Of a stretch of DNA of 64,000 nucleotides, positions 1 to 8,521 are shown piece by piece. The translations under genes and the position numbers were made by a program. The stretch is from assembly GCA_029550525.1 (NCBI GenBank), contig JAKPHF010000046.1, positions 1-64,000 of the forward strand, given 5' to 3'. Position 1 is the stretch's first letter. Every line of letters begins with the position of its first letter. The notes beneath the pieces are model-generated. The model ran no database searches, was not told the DNA's origin, and worked only from the letters and a program-made list of their open reading frames with translations. This DNA comes from Planctomycetota bacterium (GTDB lineage: Bacteria; Planctomycetota; Phycisphaerae; UBA1845; PWPN01).

Positions 1-9
1 GTTACTGCG

Positions 10-844
10 GTTTCCACGCTCTACCGAGCGTGGCCCCATTGAAGCGGGAGCCCCTTCGGCATCGGCGGCACGGCGACGGAGTGTTTCCACGCTCTACCGA
101 GCGTGGCCCCATTGAAGCGTTTCGCCGCCTCGGCATAAGCATCAGAATAAGCACCGTTTCCACGCTCTACCGAGCGTGGCCCCATTGAAGCACCCGCCAT
201 TTTTCCGAGCAGCTCCAGCATCAAGTCTGGTTTCCACGCTCTACCGAGCGTGGCCCCATTGAAGCTCGATCTCCATGCACGCGCCCAGGACCATGACGGC
301 CGTGTTTCCACGCTCTACCGAGCGTGGCCCCATTGAAGCGTGTAAATGACGGCAGTCTCGGGTCTGGACTGTCGCGTTTCCACGCTCTACCGAGCGTGGC
401 CCCATTGAAGCAAGGCGATCAAGTTCGCGACCCGGTACGCCGATCCGGTTTCCACGCTCTACCGAGCGTGGCCCCATTGAAGCCTTCAAGGGCTTTGCGT
501 GCGCCGTCCACATCGCCACGTTTCCACGCTCTACCGAGCGTGGCCCCATTGAAGCAACCAATCCCGCCGCTTCTCAAGCGACATTGGGAGCGTTTCCACG
601 CTCTACCGAGCGTGGCCCCATTGAAGCCGCAGGACGCGGTAGATGGTGGGCCGGCTCAGGCCGGGTTTCCACGCTCTACCGAGCGTGGCCCCATTGAAGC
701 CATGTCGCACCTCCCATCAGTACAGCCGGTTCCGCAGTTTCCACGCTCTACCGAGCGTGGCCCCATTGAAGGCAGCTCGTAGCAGGAGAAGACGTGGACG
801 GGCCTAGCGTTTCCACGCTCTACCGAGCGTGGCCCCATTGAAGC
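10..844 (+). CRISPR. CRISPR array, 12 repeats and 11 complete spacers, open at the left edge
   Basis: Twelve 36-nt repeats start at 10, 83, 156, 230, 304, 376, 448, 520, 592, 665, 737 and 809. Each begins GTTTCCACGC and ends CCATTGAAGC. Spacers are 36-38 nt and all differ. The repeat holds an 8-bp perfect inverted repeat, CCACGCTC/GAGCGTGG, with loop TACC, so the crRNA should fold into a strong hairpin. The ATTGAAGC end resembles the ATTGAAAC-type 5' handle of class 1 (type I) systems. That suggests + strand transcription with the leader off the left edge. The repeat at 737-772 differs at its last base (G for C), which fits leader-distal decay near the right end. Bases 1-9 look like the end of another spacer, so the array continues outside the window. 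No cas gene is present in the window, so the subtype is undetermined. Confidence 0.98.
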
Positions 845-1068
845 TCGAGCTGCGTGCCATACGGCGGCGCATCATGTCGTCCGTCCCTTTCTCGCCGCCG
901 TCCGTAACCATCTGCATCTATGTGACATGTGGGCGGAGTTTTTTCGCGTCGTGCTGGAGAGGAGACCACAGATAAACACAACCGAACATGGCGCGGACTA
1001 CACCCGCATTCGCCCTGCCGCCAGTGATCCGGGTTTCTCATGCCGCTGACCGCCAGGGTTCTCTTGCG

Positions 1069-1678
1069 TCATTTCTTCACCAGGCCCCAGAACCCATACT
1101 TACGGCCATGTTGGGATCGAAGCTGAGCCAACAGCGCCTGATGGTTCTCCTGCAAGCCCGCCCGTTCGGCCAGGTCGCCGGCGATGGCCAAGTAATCAGC
1201 GGCGCGATGATAGGCCTTCGACCGCTTCTGCTCCAAAATGGTCAGCAGGAGCGAGCGATACAGTATCCATGCCGACGCGGGGAAATCCTTCCGAAGCGCC
1301 TCGGCCGGCGACAGCAGGCTGCCGTAGAACGCCCCGTGGAATTCATCGCCATGCGCATCGATCATCGCGGCGGCAAGATCGGCCCGGCCGTGCTCGAGCA
1401 GGAATGTCGCAACGGCGACTTTCTGGGGATGCGTCTGGGCCGCCGCTATGGCTTCGTCGATGAGCGTCTCCTGCTGATCCCTCGACGTCAAGCCTGGCAA
1501 CCCTTCCAGTGACGCGGTGCTCAAGCCACGTCGGTGTCCGCCTGCGGACCGACGAAGCTGATCAGCGCCCGTCGTAGGTCTTCATTTGCCGCGGCCCGCT
1601 CCATGATCCAGGCGACGAGGGTCGCTTGTCATGCTTGGCGAGGAGCTTGCTCAACTGGTCATCCGTCAATCCGCTCAT
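1069..1678 (-). pseudogene. Remnant of a DUF6880-like helical-repeat protein
   Basis: Two reading frames on the minus strand look like pieces of one DUF6880-type protein (the alpha-helical domain often found with SWIM zinc fingers). The upstream piece starts at ATG 1678 with MSGLTDDQLSKLLAKHDKR. It then needs a one-base shift to continue as TLVAWIMERAAANEDLRRAL, and ends at a TGA near 1523. The downstream piece (1524-1069, TTG as first possible start, 151 residues) resembles the C-terminal half, with the ILYRSLLLTILEQKRSKAYH and AADYLAIAGDLAERAG helices. The middle of the usual domain is missing. I infer a frameshift plus an internal deletion. Alternatively the 151-residue frame could still be translated as a short protein. 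The family call rests on remembered sequence patterns, not a search. Confidence 0.5.
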
Positions 1679-2056
1679 TCTGCACCGTCTCTTCGCCGCT
1701 ATCGGTCTTCCCCGCCAGCTGTTATTCCTATTTCGCCGCAAGCGGTCCGTCACGCGAGCTCCGCGGGATCGTGCAACTACCGACGGCCTGATCGAGGCTC
1801 CATGCGCAGCGGTATCACGCTGTTCACCATGAGCCGCGAGGCAAAACGGCATGATCCGTCGCTGATGCCTCGCAAGCTTTATGTTCGGACGCCCATCAAG
1901 CGGGGTTCGCGACATGAACCTTCTCGGAGGGGGCCTGCAATCAAGGCACGCTTACCGCGCAACAAGTATTGACTGGTGGCCGATCACGGGACGGACGAAA
2001 CGAACAGCCACCGTTCAATGCCCGCCCTGCCACGGTGACGAGAAACGCGGACGTGC
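1679..2056. other. Intergenic, no gene seen
   Basis: This 378-nt stretch lies between the DUF6880-like remnant and the 3' end of lptG. Short open frames exist on both strands, but they have no recognisable domain, no convincing ribosome binding site and no hydrophobic pattern. It may be further decayed sequence of the neighbouring remnant. I found no repeat or hairpin of note. Confidence 0.5.
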
Positions 2057-3169
2057 TCAGGTCTTGACGTTGTCCATCAGGACGGCGACCACGGGGGTGA
2101 AGAGGATGATGGGCAGCCACGCGGGCAGTTCCGGCGGGAAGGAGCCGGAAGCCACGAGTTGCTGGGCGATGAAGGTCACCATGAACGCGGTGGCACAGGT
2201 GGCCAGGGCTTTGGCTCCCTGCGTCAGCACGCTGTTAGGCAGCCGACACATGAAGTACGACATGCCGAGCAACAGCAGAATCATGTTGCTAATGGGCAGC
2301 GTGAACCGGCCGTGCTTGATCTGGGCGATCTGCCGCCGCAGATTGTCGTCAGGTTGCCGCTGCATCCGGTTCAGCTCGCGCACGCTGAGGAACTGAATCC
2401 ACTGGGCGTTCTGCCGGCTCAGCAGTTCGTCCGGCGTCAGCTCGCAAGGATAGAAGTCCAGAGGCACGCGGGTAACCGACGCCTCCGAGGTCATGCCGCC
2501 GGTAACGGCCTCGGCCGCCATGATGCGCATGCCGCGCTGGGTGAGATCCCACCCGTGCCGCTCCCGATTCCAACGAGCCCGCGTTGCAGTGATAACGTCG
2601 CCCAGTTGGGCTCGCTGATTAACGCTGCGGTTGAGCTCCATCACCATCAGCCCGCGAATCTCCTGCTGCTTGGGCGAGAAGTACTGCGCGCTGAGCAGCC
2701 GGTTGTCGCCGTCGCGCACGCACCAGATGCCGTAGGACCGCAGTCCCTCCACGTCGTCTCGCTCGCGGGCGAGCTTGGGGGCCACGTGTGGCAAGAGAAA
2801 CTCCTGGTCGAGCACGAGCAGGCCGTTCATGGCCAGGCTGGCCAGCACAATGGGCGTGGCTACTCGATAAAGGCTGGTCCCCGAGGCCAGGATGGCCACG
2901 AGTTCGTTCTGGCGCTGCAGGCGAGCCAGCGTGACGCAAGCGGCAAAAGCCGTGATCACGCCGGACAGTTGAGCGAAATACAGCGGAACGTTGTAGATGT
3001 AGTAGTCGAAGATGTCCCGGCCGACCTGCAGAACGGGCTTGCGGTTCTCGGTGAACTCGTCCAGGTTGACGAACAGATCCAGCACCACGTACAGGCTGAT
3101 CAGCACGCACAGCGACAGCACGTAGCTGTACAGGAAGTTCCTGAGGATGTACCGATCGAGGATTCTCAT
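2057..3169 (-). CDS. lptG: LptG-type LPS export permease (YjgP/YjgQ family)
   Basis: Inner-membrane permease of 370 residues. In the Lpt system LptF and LptG pair with the LptB ATPase to extract lipopolysaccharide from the inner membrane and pass it to the periplasmic bridge. The family layout is visible: three hydrophobic segments in the first ~120 residues (the first around LYSYVLSLCVLISLYVVLDL), a hydrophilic periplasmic stretch, then three C-terminal segments (around PISNMILLLLGMSYF, ATAFMVTFIAQQL and LPIILFTPVVAVL). The N-terminus, MRILDRYILRNFLYSYV, is typical. The start at 3169 lies 7 nt after the stop of the upstream LptF-like gene, with AGGA ahead of it, so the two are one operon. 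Assigning G rather than F rests on gene order and its standard size, since the two paralogues are similar. Confidence 0.88.
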   Translation of the reverse strand: MRILDRYILRNFLYSYVLSLCVLISLYVVLDLFVNLDEFTENRKPVLQVGRDIFDYYIYNVPLYFAQLSGVITAFAACVTLARLQRQNELVAILASGTSLYRVATPIVLASLAMNGLLVLDQEFLLPHVAPKLARERDDVEGLRSYGIWCVRDGDNRLLSAQYFSPKQQEIRGLMVMELNRSVNQRAQLGDVITATRARWNRERHGWDLTQRGMRIMAAEAVTGGMTSEASVTRVPLDFYPCELTPDELLSRQNAQWIQFLSVRELNRMQRQPDDNLRRQIAQIKHGRFTLPISNMILLLLGMSYFMCRLPNSVLTQGAKALATCATAFMVTFIAQQLVASGSFPPELPAWLPIILFTPVVAVLMDNVKT

Positions 3170-3176
3170 GCAGGTC

Positions 3177-4883
3177 CTATCGCTTCAAATAGCGTCCGAG
3201 CACGACGACATCGGCGACCAGGAGCAGCCCGATCGCGGCCCAGATCATCACCAGGCCCTCCACGTGCGTCGGCGCCTTCTCGGCCATCTGGCGCCCCATG
3301 ATGTTGAACACGACCACCAGCAGGCCGGGCACGAAACTGATCGCGAACGCGGTCAGCAGTTGCCCGCCGCGGAAAATGATGGCCAGGGCGGCCGCGAGCA
3401 CCAGCATCACCAGCGATGCGGCACTGAAGGCCAGCCGGGAATGAATCATGGCTCTGATTTCCAGGCCGAGCCGCACGATGCCCTTGAGCAGCGAAACGCG
3501 GGCATTCTCAACCCGATCGCCCAGCCCCAGAGGCTTGAGCTCCCGGTCCACCAGCGTTTCGTAGCGAATGTTGCTGCGTTCTTCGGCGGTCAGCCCTAGA
3601 AGATCGTCGTCGCTGATAGCTTTTTCGCCTTCCACCAGCGCGGGCGGGACCGCCACATCCTCGAGCTCCATCTGCTTGGGCTCGTTGACCTTGTCCTTGT
3701 CCAGCGAGTCGACGAATGTCACCTTATCCTTCAGCGAGATGTGGATGCTGTCCGGAATCTCGCCGTAACCACGCTTGACTCTCAACGAAGCCCGCTCGGC
3801 CTTGTACACGCGCTGACGATTGCCCTCGAACCGCTCGGTCACGGTGACATTTCGCAGATCAGGGGAAAAGTCCCGCAGGTCGTGCTCGGCCCGCTCGGCC
3901 TTGATGTCATACCGCCGCCGTGCGTCCTGGAGCGTCAGCGTCTTCTTGGGGCCGCGGAGTTCGGCGATGGCGTGGCGATAGACCAGACACTCACGAATGA
4001 GCAGGCGAGTCTTGGCCACATCCTCGCGAACCTTGCTGAACTCGGTGGGCCGGTGCAGATACTTGAACAGATCGGCCAGGTTCAGCCACTTGGGGTTCTG
4101 ATCGATGTTGCTGGGCAACTCCATCGGGCTGAACGGCTGACGCGGCCACTGGTAGAGTTGGTTATGGGTGAGATCGAGGGCCACCACGTCCACCATGGCC
4201 GCCGTCGCGACCGGCGCTCCGCCGCCCTGCCCCAACGAGAACTCGACCTGCACCTGCTCGGCCGTGCCCACGCGAACCAGGGCGTCCTTCTCGATCATGA
4301 GGAAGGCGGCGTCTCGGATGTGCAAGCCCTTGACCTTCCTGATCTCTTGCCCGTCCGTCCCCTGACCGGTCTGCCGCTCTTCCTTCTCGTACGGCTCCAC
4401 GTGCTTGGCGTGCAGGACGTAGGGGCCATACTTGATGTACCCGCGGCTGGTCAGCGCCTGCGTGATCACCCGCTGAATGTCGGCCCGCACGATAGCTTCG
4501 AGACGTCCGATGAAGCCGGGAATCACGAAGTTGGCGAAGGCGAAGGTGAAAGCGGCGGTCAGCACGCTCAGCCCCATGGCCGGCGCGAAGAGCCGCAGGA
4601 TGTTGATGCCGCTGGCCTTGCAGGCGTCGAACTCGTTGTCGGCAGCGAACCGTCCGTACACCACCGCGCAGGCGAACAACGCCGCCACCGGCAGCGTCAG
4701 CGTGGTGGCCACCGGCAGGACGAACGTGAGAATGCGCATCACCTGAACGGCGGTGAGCACCTCCGCCTGGATCATGTTCAGCACGCCGCCACACAGGCTG
4801 AACACCAACGTCAGCCCGAGCGCGGTGAGCACGAACGTCTTCACCAGTTCGCGGGTGATGTACCACTGCAGCGTTTTGAGCAT
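3177..4883 (-). CDS. lptF: LptF-type LPS export permease with enlarged periplasmic region
   Basis: Second YjgP/YjgQ-family permease, first gene of the lptF-lptG operon, expected to form the LPS-extracting heterodimer with LptG. Three N-terminal membrane segments are clear (residues ~15-35, 50-75 and 100-120), including the conserved VYGRFAADNEFDACKASGI region. The C-terminal three follow after about residue 460 (SLVMLVLAAALAIIF, FAISFVPGLLVVVFNIMG, GLVMIWAAIGLLLVADVVVL). The protein has 568 residues against roughly 360-400 usual for the family. The extra ~180 lie in the periplasmic part and are rich in charged residues (for example RRYDIKAERAEHDLRDFSPD). GGGAG precedes the ATG at 4883. Family membership is firm; the function of the insertion is unknown. 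Confidence 0.88.
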   Translation of the reverse strand: MLKTLQWYITRELVKTFVLTALGLTLVFSLCGGVLNMIQAEVLTAVQVMRILTFVLPVATTLTLPVAALFACAVVYGRFAADNEFDACKASGINILRLFAPAMGLSVLTAAFTFAFANFVIPGFIGRLEAIVRADIQRVITQALTSRGYIKYGPYVLHAKHVEPYEKEERQTGQGTDGQEIRKVKGLHIRDAAFLMIEKDALVRVGTAEQVQVEFSLGQGGGAPVATAAMVDVVALDLTHNQLYQWPRQPFSPMELPSNIDQNPKWLNLADLFKYLHRPTEFSKVREDVAKTRLLIRECLVYRHAIAELRGPKKTLTLQDARRRYDIKAERAEHDLRDFSPDLRNVTVTERFEGNRQRVYKAERASLRVKRGYGEIPDSIHISLKDKVTFVDSLDKDKVNEPKQMELEDVAVPPALVEGEKAISDDDLLGLTAEERSNIRYETLVDRELKPLGLGDRVENARVSLLKGIVRLGLEIRAMIHSRLAFSAASLVMLVLAAALAIIFRGGQLLTAFAISFVPGLLVVVFNIMGRQMAEKAPTHVEGLVMIWAAIGLLLVADVVVLGRYLKR

Positions 4884-5178
4884 ACAACTCCCAGGGATGA
4901 GCGGGGCCGCCTGTTCGCCGGCCGCTCCCCGGCCCTCTCACGCCAGGGCGAAGAACCTAAGCCGGTCGTGGACAGGCATTTACCGCACACAGCCGCCCCG
5001 GCCGGTTTATAAACTGTTTCAGGCTACTCAAATTCGCCCGGTCGTCAATAGATCCCCGTTCGGCCCCGCGCCACGAGCCTCTGCCGGTACTACGCTGCCG
5101 CTCGCCCGTGAGTTTCCCCCCTTTCTTGGAGGCCCGGACGGCGGCGGATAGAATGGGCACAAGGAGGAGCAGCATAAT
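4884..5178. other. Divergent intergenic region between lptF and the GH99-like gene
   Basis: Non-coding stretch from which the lptFG operon (minus) and the GH99-like gene (plus) diverge, so it should hold both promoters. I could not assign convincing -35/-10 pairs. No repeat of the families seen elsewhere occurs here. Confidence 0.4.
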
Positions 5179-5244
5179 GTGAGCGACGCGCTCACGGCGG
5201 ACCACCACTTCGAACAAGCCGGCTTCAACGTGCTTCTCAAGTAA
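5179..5244 (+). CDS. Possible 21-residue leader peptide
   Basis: A GTG at 5179 opens a 21-codon frame (begins VSDALTADHHFEQ, ends VLLK) closed by TAA at 5242-5244, 16 nt before the start of the GH99-like gene. An AAGGAGGAG Shine-Dalgarno-like sequence sits 9 nt upstream, stronger than the one serving the main gene. The arrangement suits a leader peptide or translational coupling. It could equally be chance in GC-rich DNA, since no homology is known to me. Confidence 0.3.
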   Translation: MSDALTADHHFEQAGFNVLLK

Positions 5245-5260
5245 CAAGCAAGGAGTTGGG

Positions 5261-7048
5261 ATGGGACGACGCAGGTGTCTGGAAGGTATCTCTATTCTGG
5301 TCGCCGCCCTATCGGCGGTCGCCTCACGCAATGCTGCGGCCGAACCGGCGCCTTTCCGCGACACACAACCCGACACATGGGTGGCTACCGACGGTCTGGG
5401 ACGCACGGTTCCGGGCCACGAACAGGTCGGTCCGCCGCGCCCGGGCAAGTTCGTCGGTGCATTCTATTTCCTTTGGATGGGTCAGCACGGCACGGGCGGT
5501 CCCTACGACATCACGAAGATCCTCGCCGCCCATCCCGGAGCGATGACGCAACCCACCCACCCGGCTTGGGGACCGCCGGCGAGCTTTCACTTCTGGGGCG
5601 AACCGCTGTTCGGCTACTACCTGTCCGATGACCGGTGGGTGATTCGCAAGCACGCCCAAATGCTCGCGGATGCTGGCGTGGATGTCATCATCTTTGATGT
5701 GACCAACCAGGAGACGTACGCGAAGGTGTACCACGCCTTGTGCGAGACCTTCATGCGGGCCCGCCAGGACGGCTGCCGTACACCGCAAATCGCCTTCCTC
5801 TGTCCGTTCTGGAATCCGACCAAAGTGGTCGCTCGGCTGTACGAAGACCTGTACGGCCCCGGCCGCTACCGTGAACTGTGGTTTGAATGGAAGGGCAAGC
5901 CGCTGATCATGGCCGACCCGGACAAGGTCGCCCCCGAACTGCGCGACTTTTTCACGTTCCGCAAGCCACAGCCGGACTACTTCCAAGGCCCCACCGGCCC
6001 CGACCAATGGGGTTGGCTCGAGAAGTATCCTCAGCACGTCTTTCGCAACGCCGCCGGTGAGGCCGAGCAGATGACGGTCGGTGTCGCCCAGAACACCGAG
6101 GGCACGCGCTGCTGCGCGTTCAGCGAGAAGAACACGCTGGGCCGAAGCTGGCACAACGGCGCCAAGGATGAACGGCCCGATGCGGTGAACTACGGGCTCA
6201 ACTTTGCCGAGCAATGGGAACGCGCACTGGCCGTCGATCCGCAGTTCATCTTCATCACGGGCTGGAACGAGTGGATCGCCATGCGTCTGCCCGAGTTCGC
6301 CGGCGTGCGCGAGCCGGTCATGTTCGTGGACCAGTACACGCAGGAGTACAGCCGCGACATCGAGCCAATGAAAGGCGGGCATTTCGACCATTACTACTAC
6401 CAGATGGTGAGCAACATCCGGCGGTTCAAAGGCGTGCGTCCGCGGCCGAAGGCTTCGGGCCTCACCCGCATCGAGATCGACGGGACGTTCGACGACTGGC
6501 GCAACGTGAAGCCGGAGTATCGCGACGACCGTGACGACACCATGCATCGCGATCATCCCGGCTACGACGGGGCTGGCCGTTACGTGAACCGCACGGGTCG
6601 TAACGATTTCGAGCTGCTCAAGGTGGCAGCTGACGACCGTTCCGTATTCTTCTACGCCCAAACGGTTCAGCCGATCTCGCCGTCGAACGATCGTGACTGG
6701 ATGCTCCTTCTCATCGACGCGGACTGTGACGCGAAAACGGGCTGGGCGGGGTACGACTATCTGGTCAACCACCAGATGAAGGATGCCTCGACGTCGATCG
6801 TTCAAGCATGGCGAGGCGACCGATGGAAAAACGTCGGCGAGGCAACTTACCGCGTGCGAGGCCATGGGATGGAATTGGCCATCCCCCGGGCGATCCTGGG
6901 TTTTGCCGATCCGGCCGTCCGACCTCGCTTCGACTTCAAGTGGGCCGACAACCTGCAGTCGCCCTTGCAGTCAGCCGAGGACGTCGCCACCTTCATGCTC
7001 AACGGCGACGTCGCCCCCAACAGCCGGTTCAATTACCGTTTCGAGTAG
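5261..7048 (+). CDS. Secreted GH99-like glycoside hydrolase with C-terminal CBM9/DOMON-like domain
   Basis: 595 residues with an N-terminal signal-like segment (ISILVAALSAVASRNAAA), so probably exported. Residues ~60-390 resemble the TIM-barrel of GH99-like proteins (endo-alpha-mannosidase type): FVGAFYFLWMGQHG, WVIRKHAQMLADAGVDVIIFD, FIFITGWNEWIAMR. This is a remote family call and DUF5010-type proteins are an alternative. After about residue 405, IEIDGTFDDWRNVKPEYRDD and the following beta-rich part look like the CBM9/DOMON-like domain common at the end of planctomycete hydrolases (pattern 'IDG.FDDW'). AAGGAG precedes the ATG at 5261. The substrate cannot be told from sequence. The gene is transcribed away from lptFG and convergently with the AAA ATPase. 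Confidence 0.65.
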   Translation: MGRRRCLEGISILVAALSAVASRNAAAEPAPFRDTQPDTWVATDGLGRTVPGHEQVGPPRPGKFVGAFYFLWMGQHGTGGPYDITKILAAHPGAMTQPTHPAWGPPASFHFWGEPLFGYYLSDDRWVIRKHAQMLADAGVDVIIFDVTNQETYAKVYHALCETFMRARQDGCRTPQIAFLCPFWNPTKVVARLYEDLYGPGRYRELWFEWKGKPLIMADPDKVAPELRDFFTFRKPQPDYFQGPTGPDQWGWLEKYPQHVFRNAAGEAEQMTVGVAQNTEGTRCCAFSEKNTLGRSWHNGAKDERPDAVNYGLNFAEQWERALAVDPQFIFITGWNEWIAMRLPEFAGVREPVMFVDQYTQEYSRDIEPMKGGHFDHYYYQMVSNIRRFKGVRPRPKASGLTRIEIDGTFDDWRNVKPEYRDDRDDTMHRDHPGYDGAGRYVNRTGRNDFELLKVAADDRSVFFYAQTVQPISPSNDRDWMLLLIDADCDAKTGWAGYDYLVNHQMKDASTSIVQAWRGDRWKNVGEATYRVRGHGMELAIPRAILGFADPAVRPRFDFKWADNLQSPLQSAEDVATFMLNGDVAPNSRFNYRFE

Positions 7049-7186
7049 TGGGCTTCACAAGATCGAACTCTGCTGCGAAAGTGGAGCGAAACCGGCGGGA
7101 CACTGACCGGCTGAAAGTCTCCAAAGCCCAGGCGCGCGCTCGCTTCCCCACGGCCACGATCAGAACCTCTATAGCTTGGCCCCTCG

Positions 7187-8341
7187 TCAGTGGCGTGCGA
7201 TCGTTTCATCCCCCTCGGCGGTCCAGATCTCGCCCAGTGAGAAAATGTCCGACTGCTCCTGCACCGTCCGGCTCGCGGAAAGCCGACGTGTGGTCACCGA
7301 TCCGTCGTCCTGCCGGAAGCACAGTGTCACCTCTTCAGCTGAGAACGAGTTGAGGAGATAGGGCGAGTGCGTCGTCAGCAGCACTTGCGTCTGGCTGCGG
7401 CAATTTTCGACGAGATGCCTGACGACGTCCAGGATCTGCTTGAGTCGGTTTGGGTGAAGGCCGTTTTCCGGTTGCTCGATCAGAATGACGCGCGGCGGTT
7501 CGGGCAGATGCAGGATGGTCAGGTACGCCAGCACCAGGAGAGTGCCGTCCGAGCTTTGAGCGGCGGAAATGTCACTCTTGCCATCTCTGAGTTGGAAGTG
7601 AATGCCCTTGCCGTCGGCTTGTTCTAACTCAGCAATCCCCAGACGATAGTCGGGAGCCGCCACGTACGCTTTCTCCGTTTTGAGCCGGATGCTCCTGATC
7701 TGAGGGAATATGTCGATGAACGCGCGCTCCAACGCTTCGAAGAGCGAGCGATCGTGGCTCAGGATATCGTCAAGGCAGGATGCCAGGCCGAAACCCGAAG
7801 GCTCCATACGGTATCGGCGATTCGCATCCGGCGCCACCGGCAGAGCGAGCAAACGCGGATCCCACCGGTAATACTGAACCCCGCGGAGTGCTTCTGCGGT
7901 TTTCATGGAGGCTGCTGTTGGATCGAAGTCTGTCGGTGACTTCAGGTACGGCTGCGGCTTTGCAAGGTTCGAGTACCCGTGGCAGTGCGGCAAGAGTCTG
8001 AGAGGCTCCCCGCAAACAATGACTTCTTCCGTGAAACCGACCTCGGGCGAGCCCAACTTGGCACAGATTCGATACCGAAAGTCCCCCAGATCTCCGTCGA
8101 AACCAACCTCCAACCAGACGTCCAGATCCGGGTTCTTCTGCCAGACCAGGTCCGCGCCTTCCCAACTGCCGAGAAAAGCCTCTCGTACCGGAAGCTCCAC
8201 GCTCCTGCACAGCGCGGCCAGCGCCTCCATCATGCTGGTCTTGCCGGAGTCGTTGGGACCGATCAGCACGTGAACGGGGGTCAAATCCAGTGTGACATCC
8301 CGCAGCGCCTTGTAGTTCCGGACTCTGAATTGGCTAATCAT
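7187..8341 (-). CDS. AAA/ABC-class ATPase of the RecF/OLD-like type
   Basis: Cytoplasmic ATPase of 384 residues with the ABC-class layout used by RecF, SMC and OLD-like proteins. Residues 1-45 carry MISQFRVRNYKALRDVTLDL and the Walker A GPNDSGKTSMMEA. An ABC signature-like QSSDGTLLVLAYL, a Walker B region VILIEQPENGLHP and a switch His in LLTTHSPYLLNS lie towards the C-terminus. There is no TOPRIM domain (too short) and no coiled-coil insertion. Walker B reads EQP where DEP is usual in this group. It stands alone, with no nuclease or toxin partner next to it, so a defence role is possible but unsupported. Function unknown beyond ATP binding. Confidence 0.75.
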   Translation of the reverse strand: MISQFRVRNYKALRDVTLDLTPVHVLIGPNDSGKTSMMEALAALCRSVELPVREAFLGSWEGADLVWQKNPDLDVWLEVGFDGDLGDFRYRICAKLGSPEVGFTEEVIVCGEPLRLLPHCHGYSNLAKPQPYLKSPTDFDPTAASMKTAEALRGVQYYRWDPRLLALPVAPDANRRYRMEPSGFGLASCLDDILSHDRSLFEALERAFIDIFPQIRSIRLKTEKAYVAAPDYRLGIAELEQADGKGIHFQLRDGKSDISAAQSSDGTLLVLAYLTILHLPEPPRVILIEQPENGLHPNRLKQILDVVRHLVENCRSQTQVLLTTHSPYLLNSFSAEEVTLCFRQDDGSVTTRRLSASRTVQEQSDIFSLGEIWTAEGDETIARH

Positions 8342-8521
8342 GCTGGCTTCCTCGACGTCGAGCCGGCCATTCGCTCAGATCGACGGTCACAGAAATGGCT
8401 ACGAGTGGAGACGCCGAAGATCTCGCACCGTCATAGTGTAACCGTCAGGCGAGCGTCCACCCAAGGGATCGCCCGACCATCCGCCGGAACGCGGTGCTGG
8501 AGGACTGTACTCTTGCCAACG

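Noticed and set aside
21-838. Open frames across the CRISPR array encoding repeated PRSVERGN or FHALPSVAPLK peptides
   Set aside because: They are translations of the 36-nt repeat in two strands and change with spacer length; there is no start context or domain.
2159-5012. Long plus-strand frames opposite lptG and lptF
   Set aside because: Antisense to clear LptF/LptG proteins; no membrane segments or ribosome binding sites.
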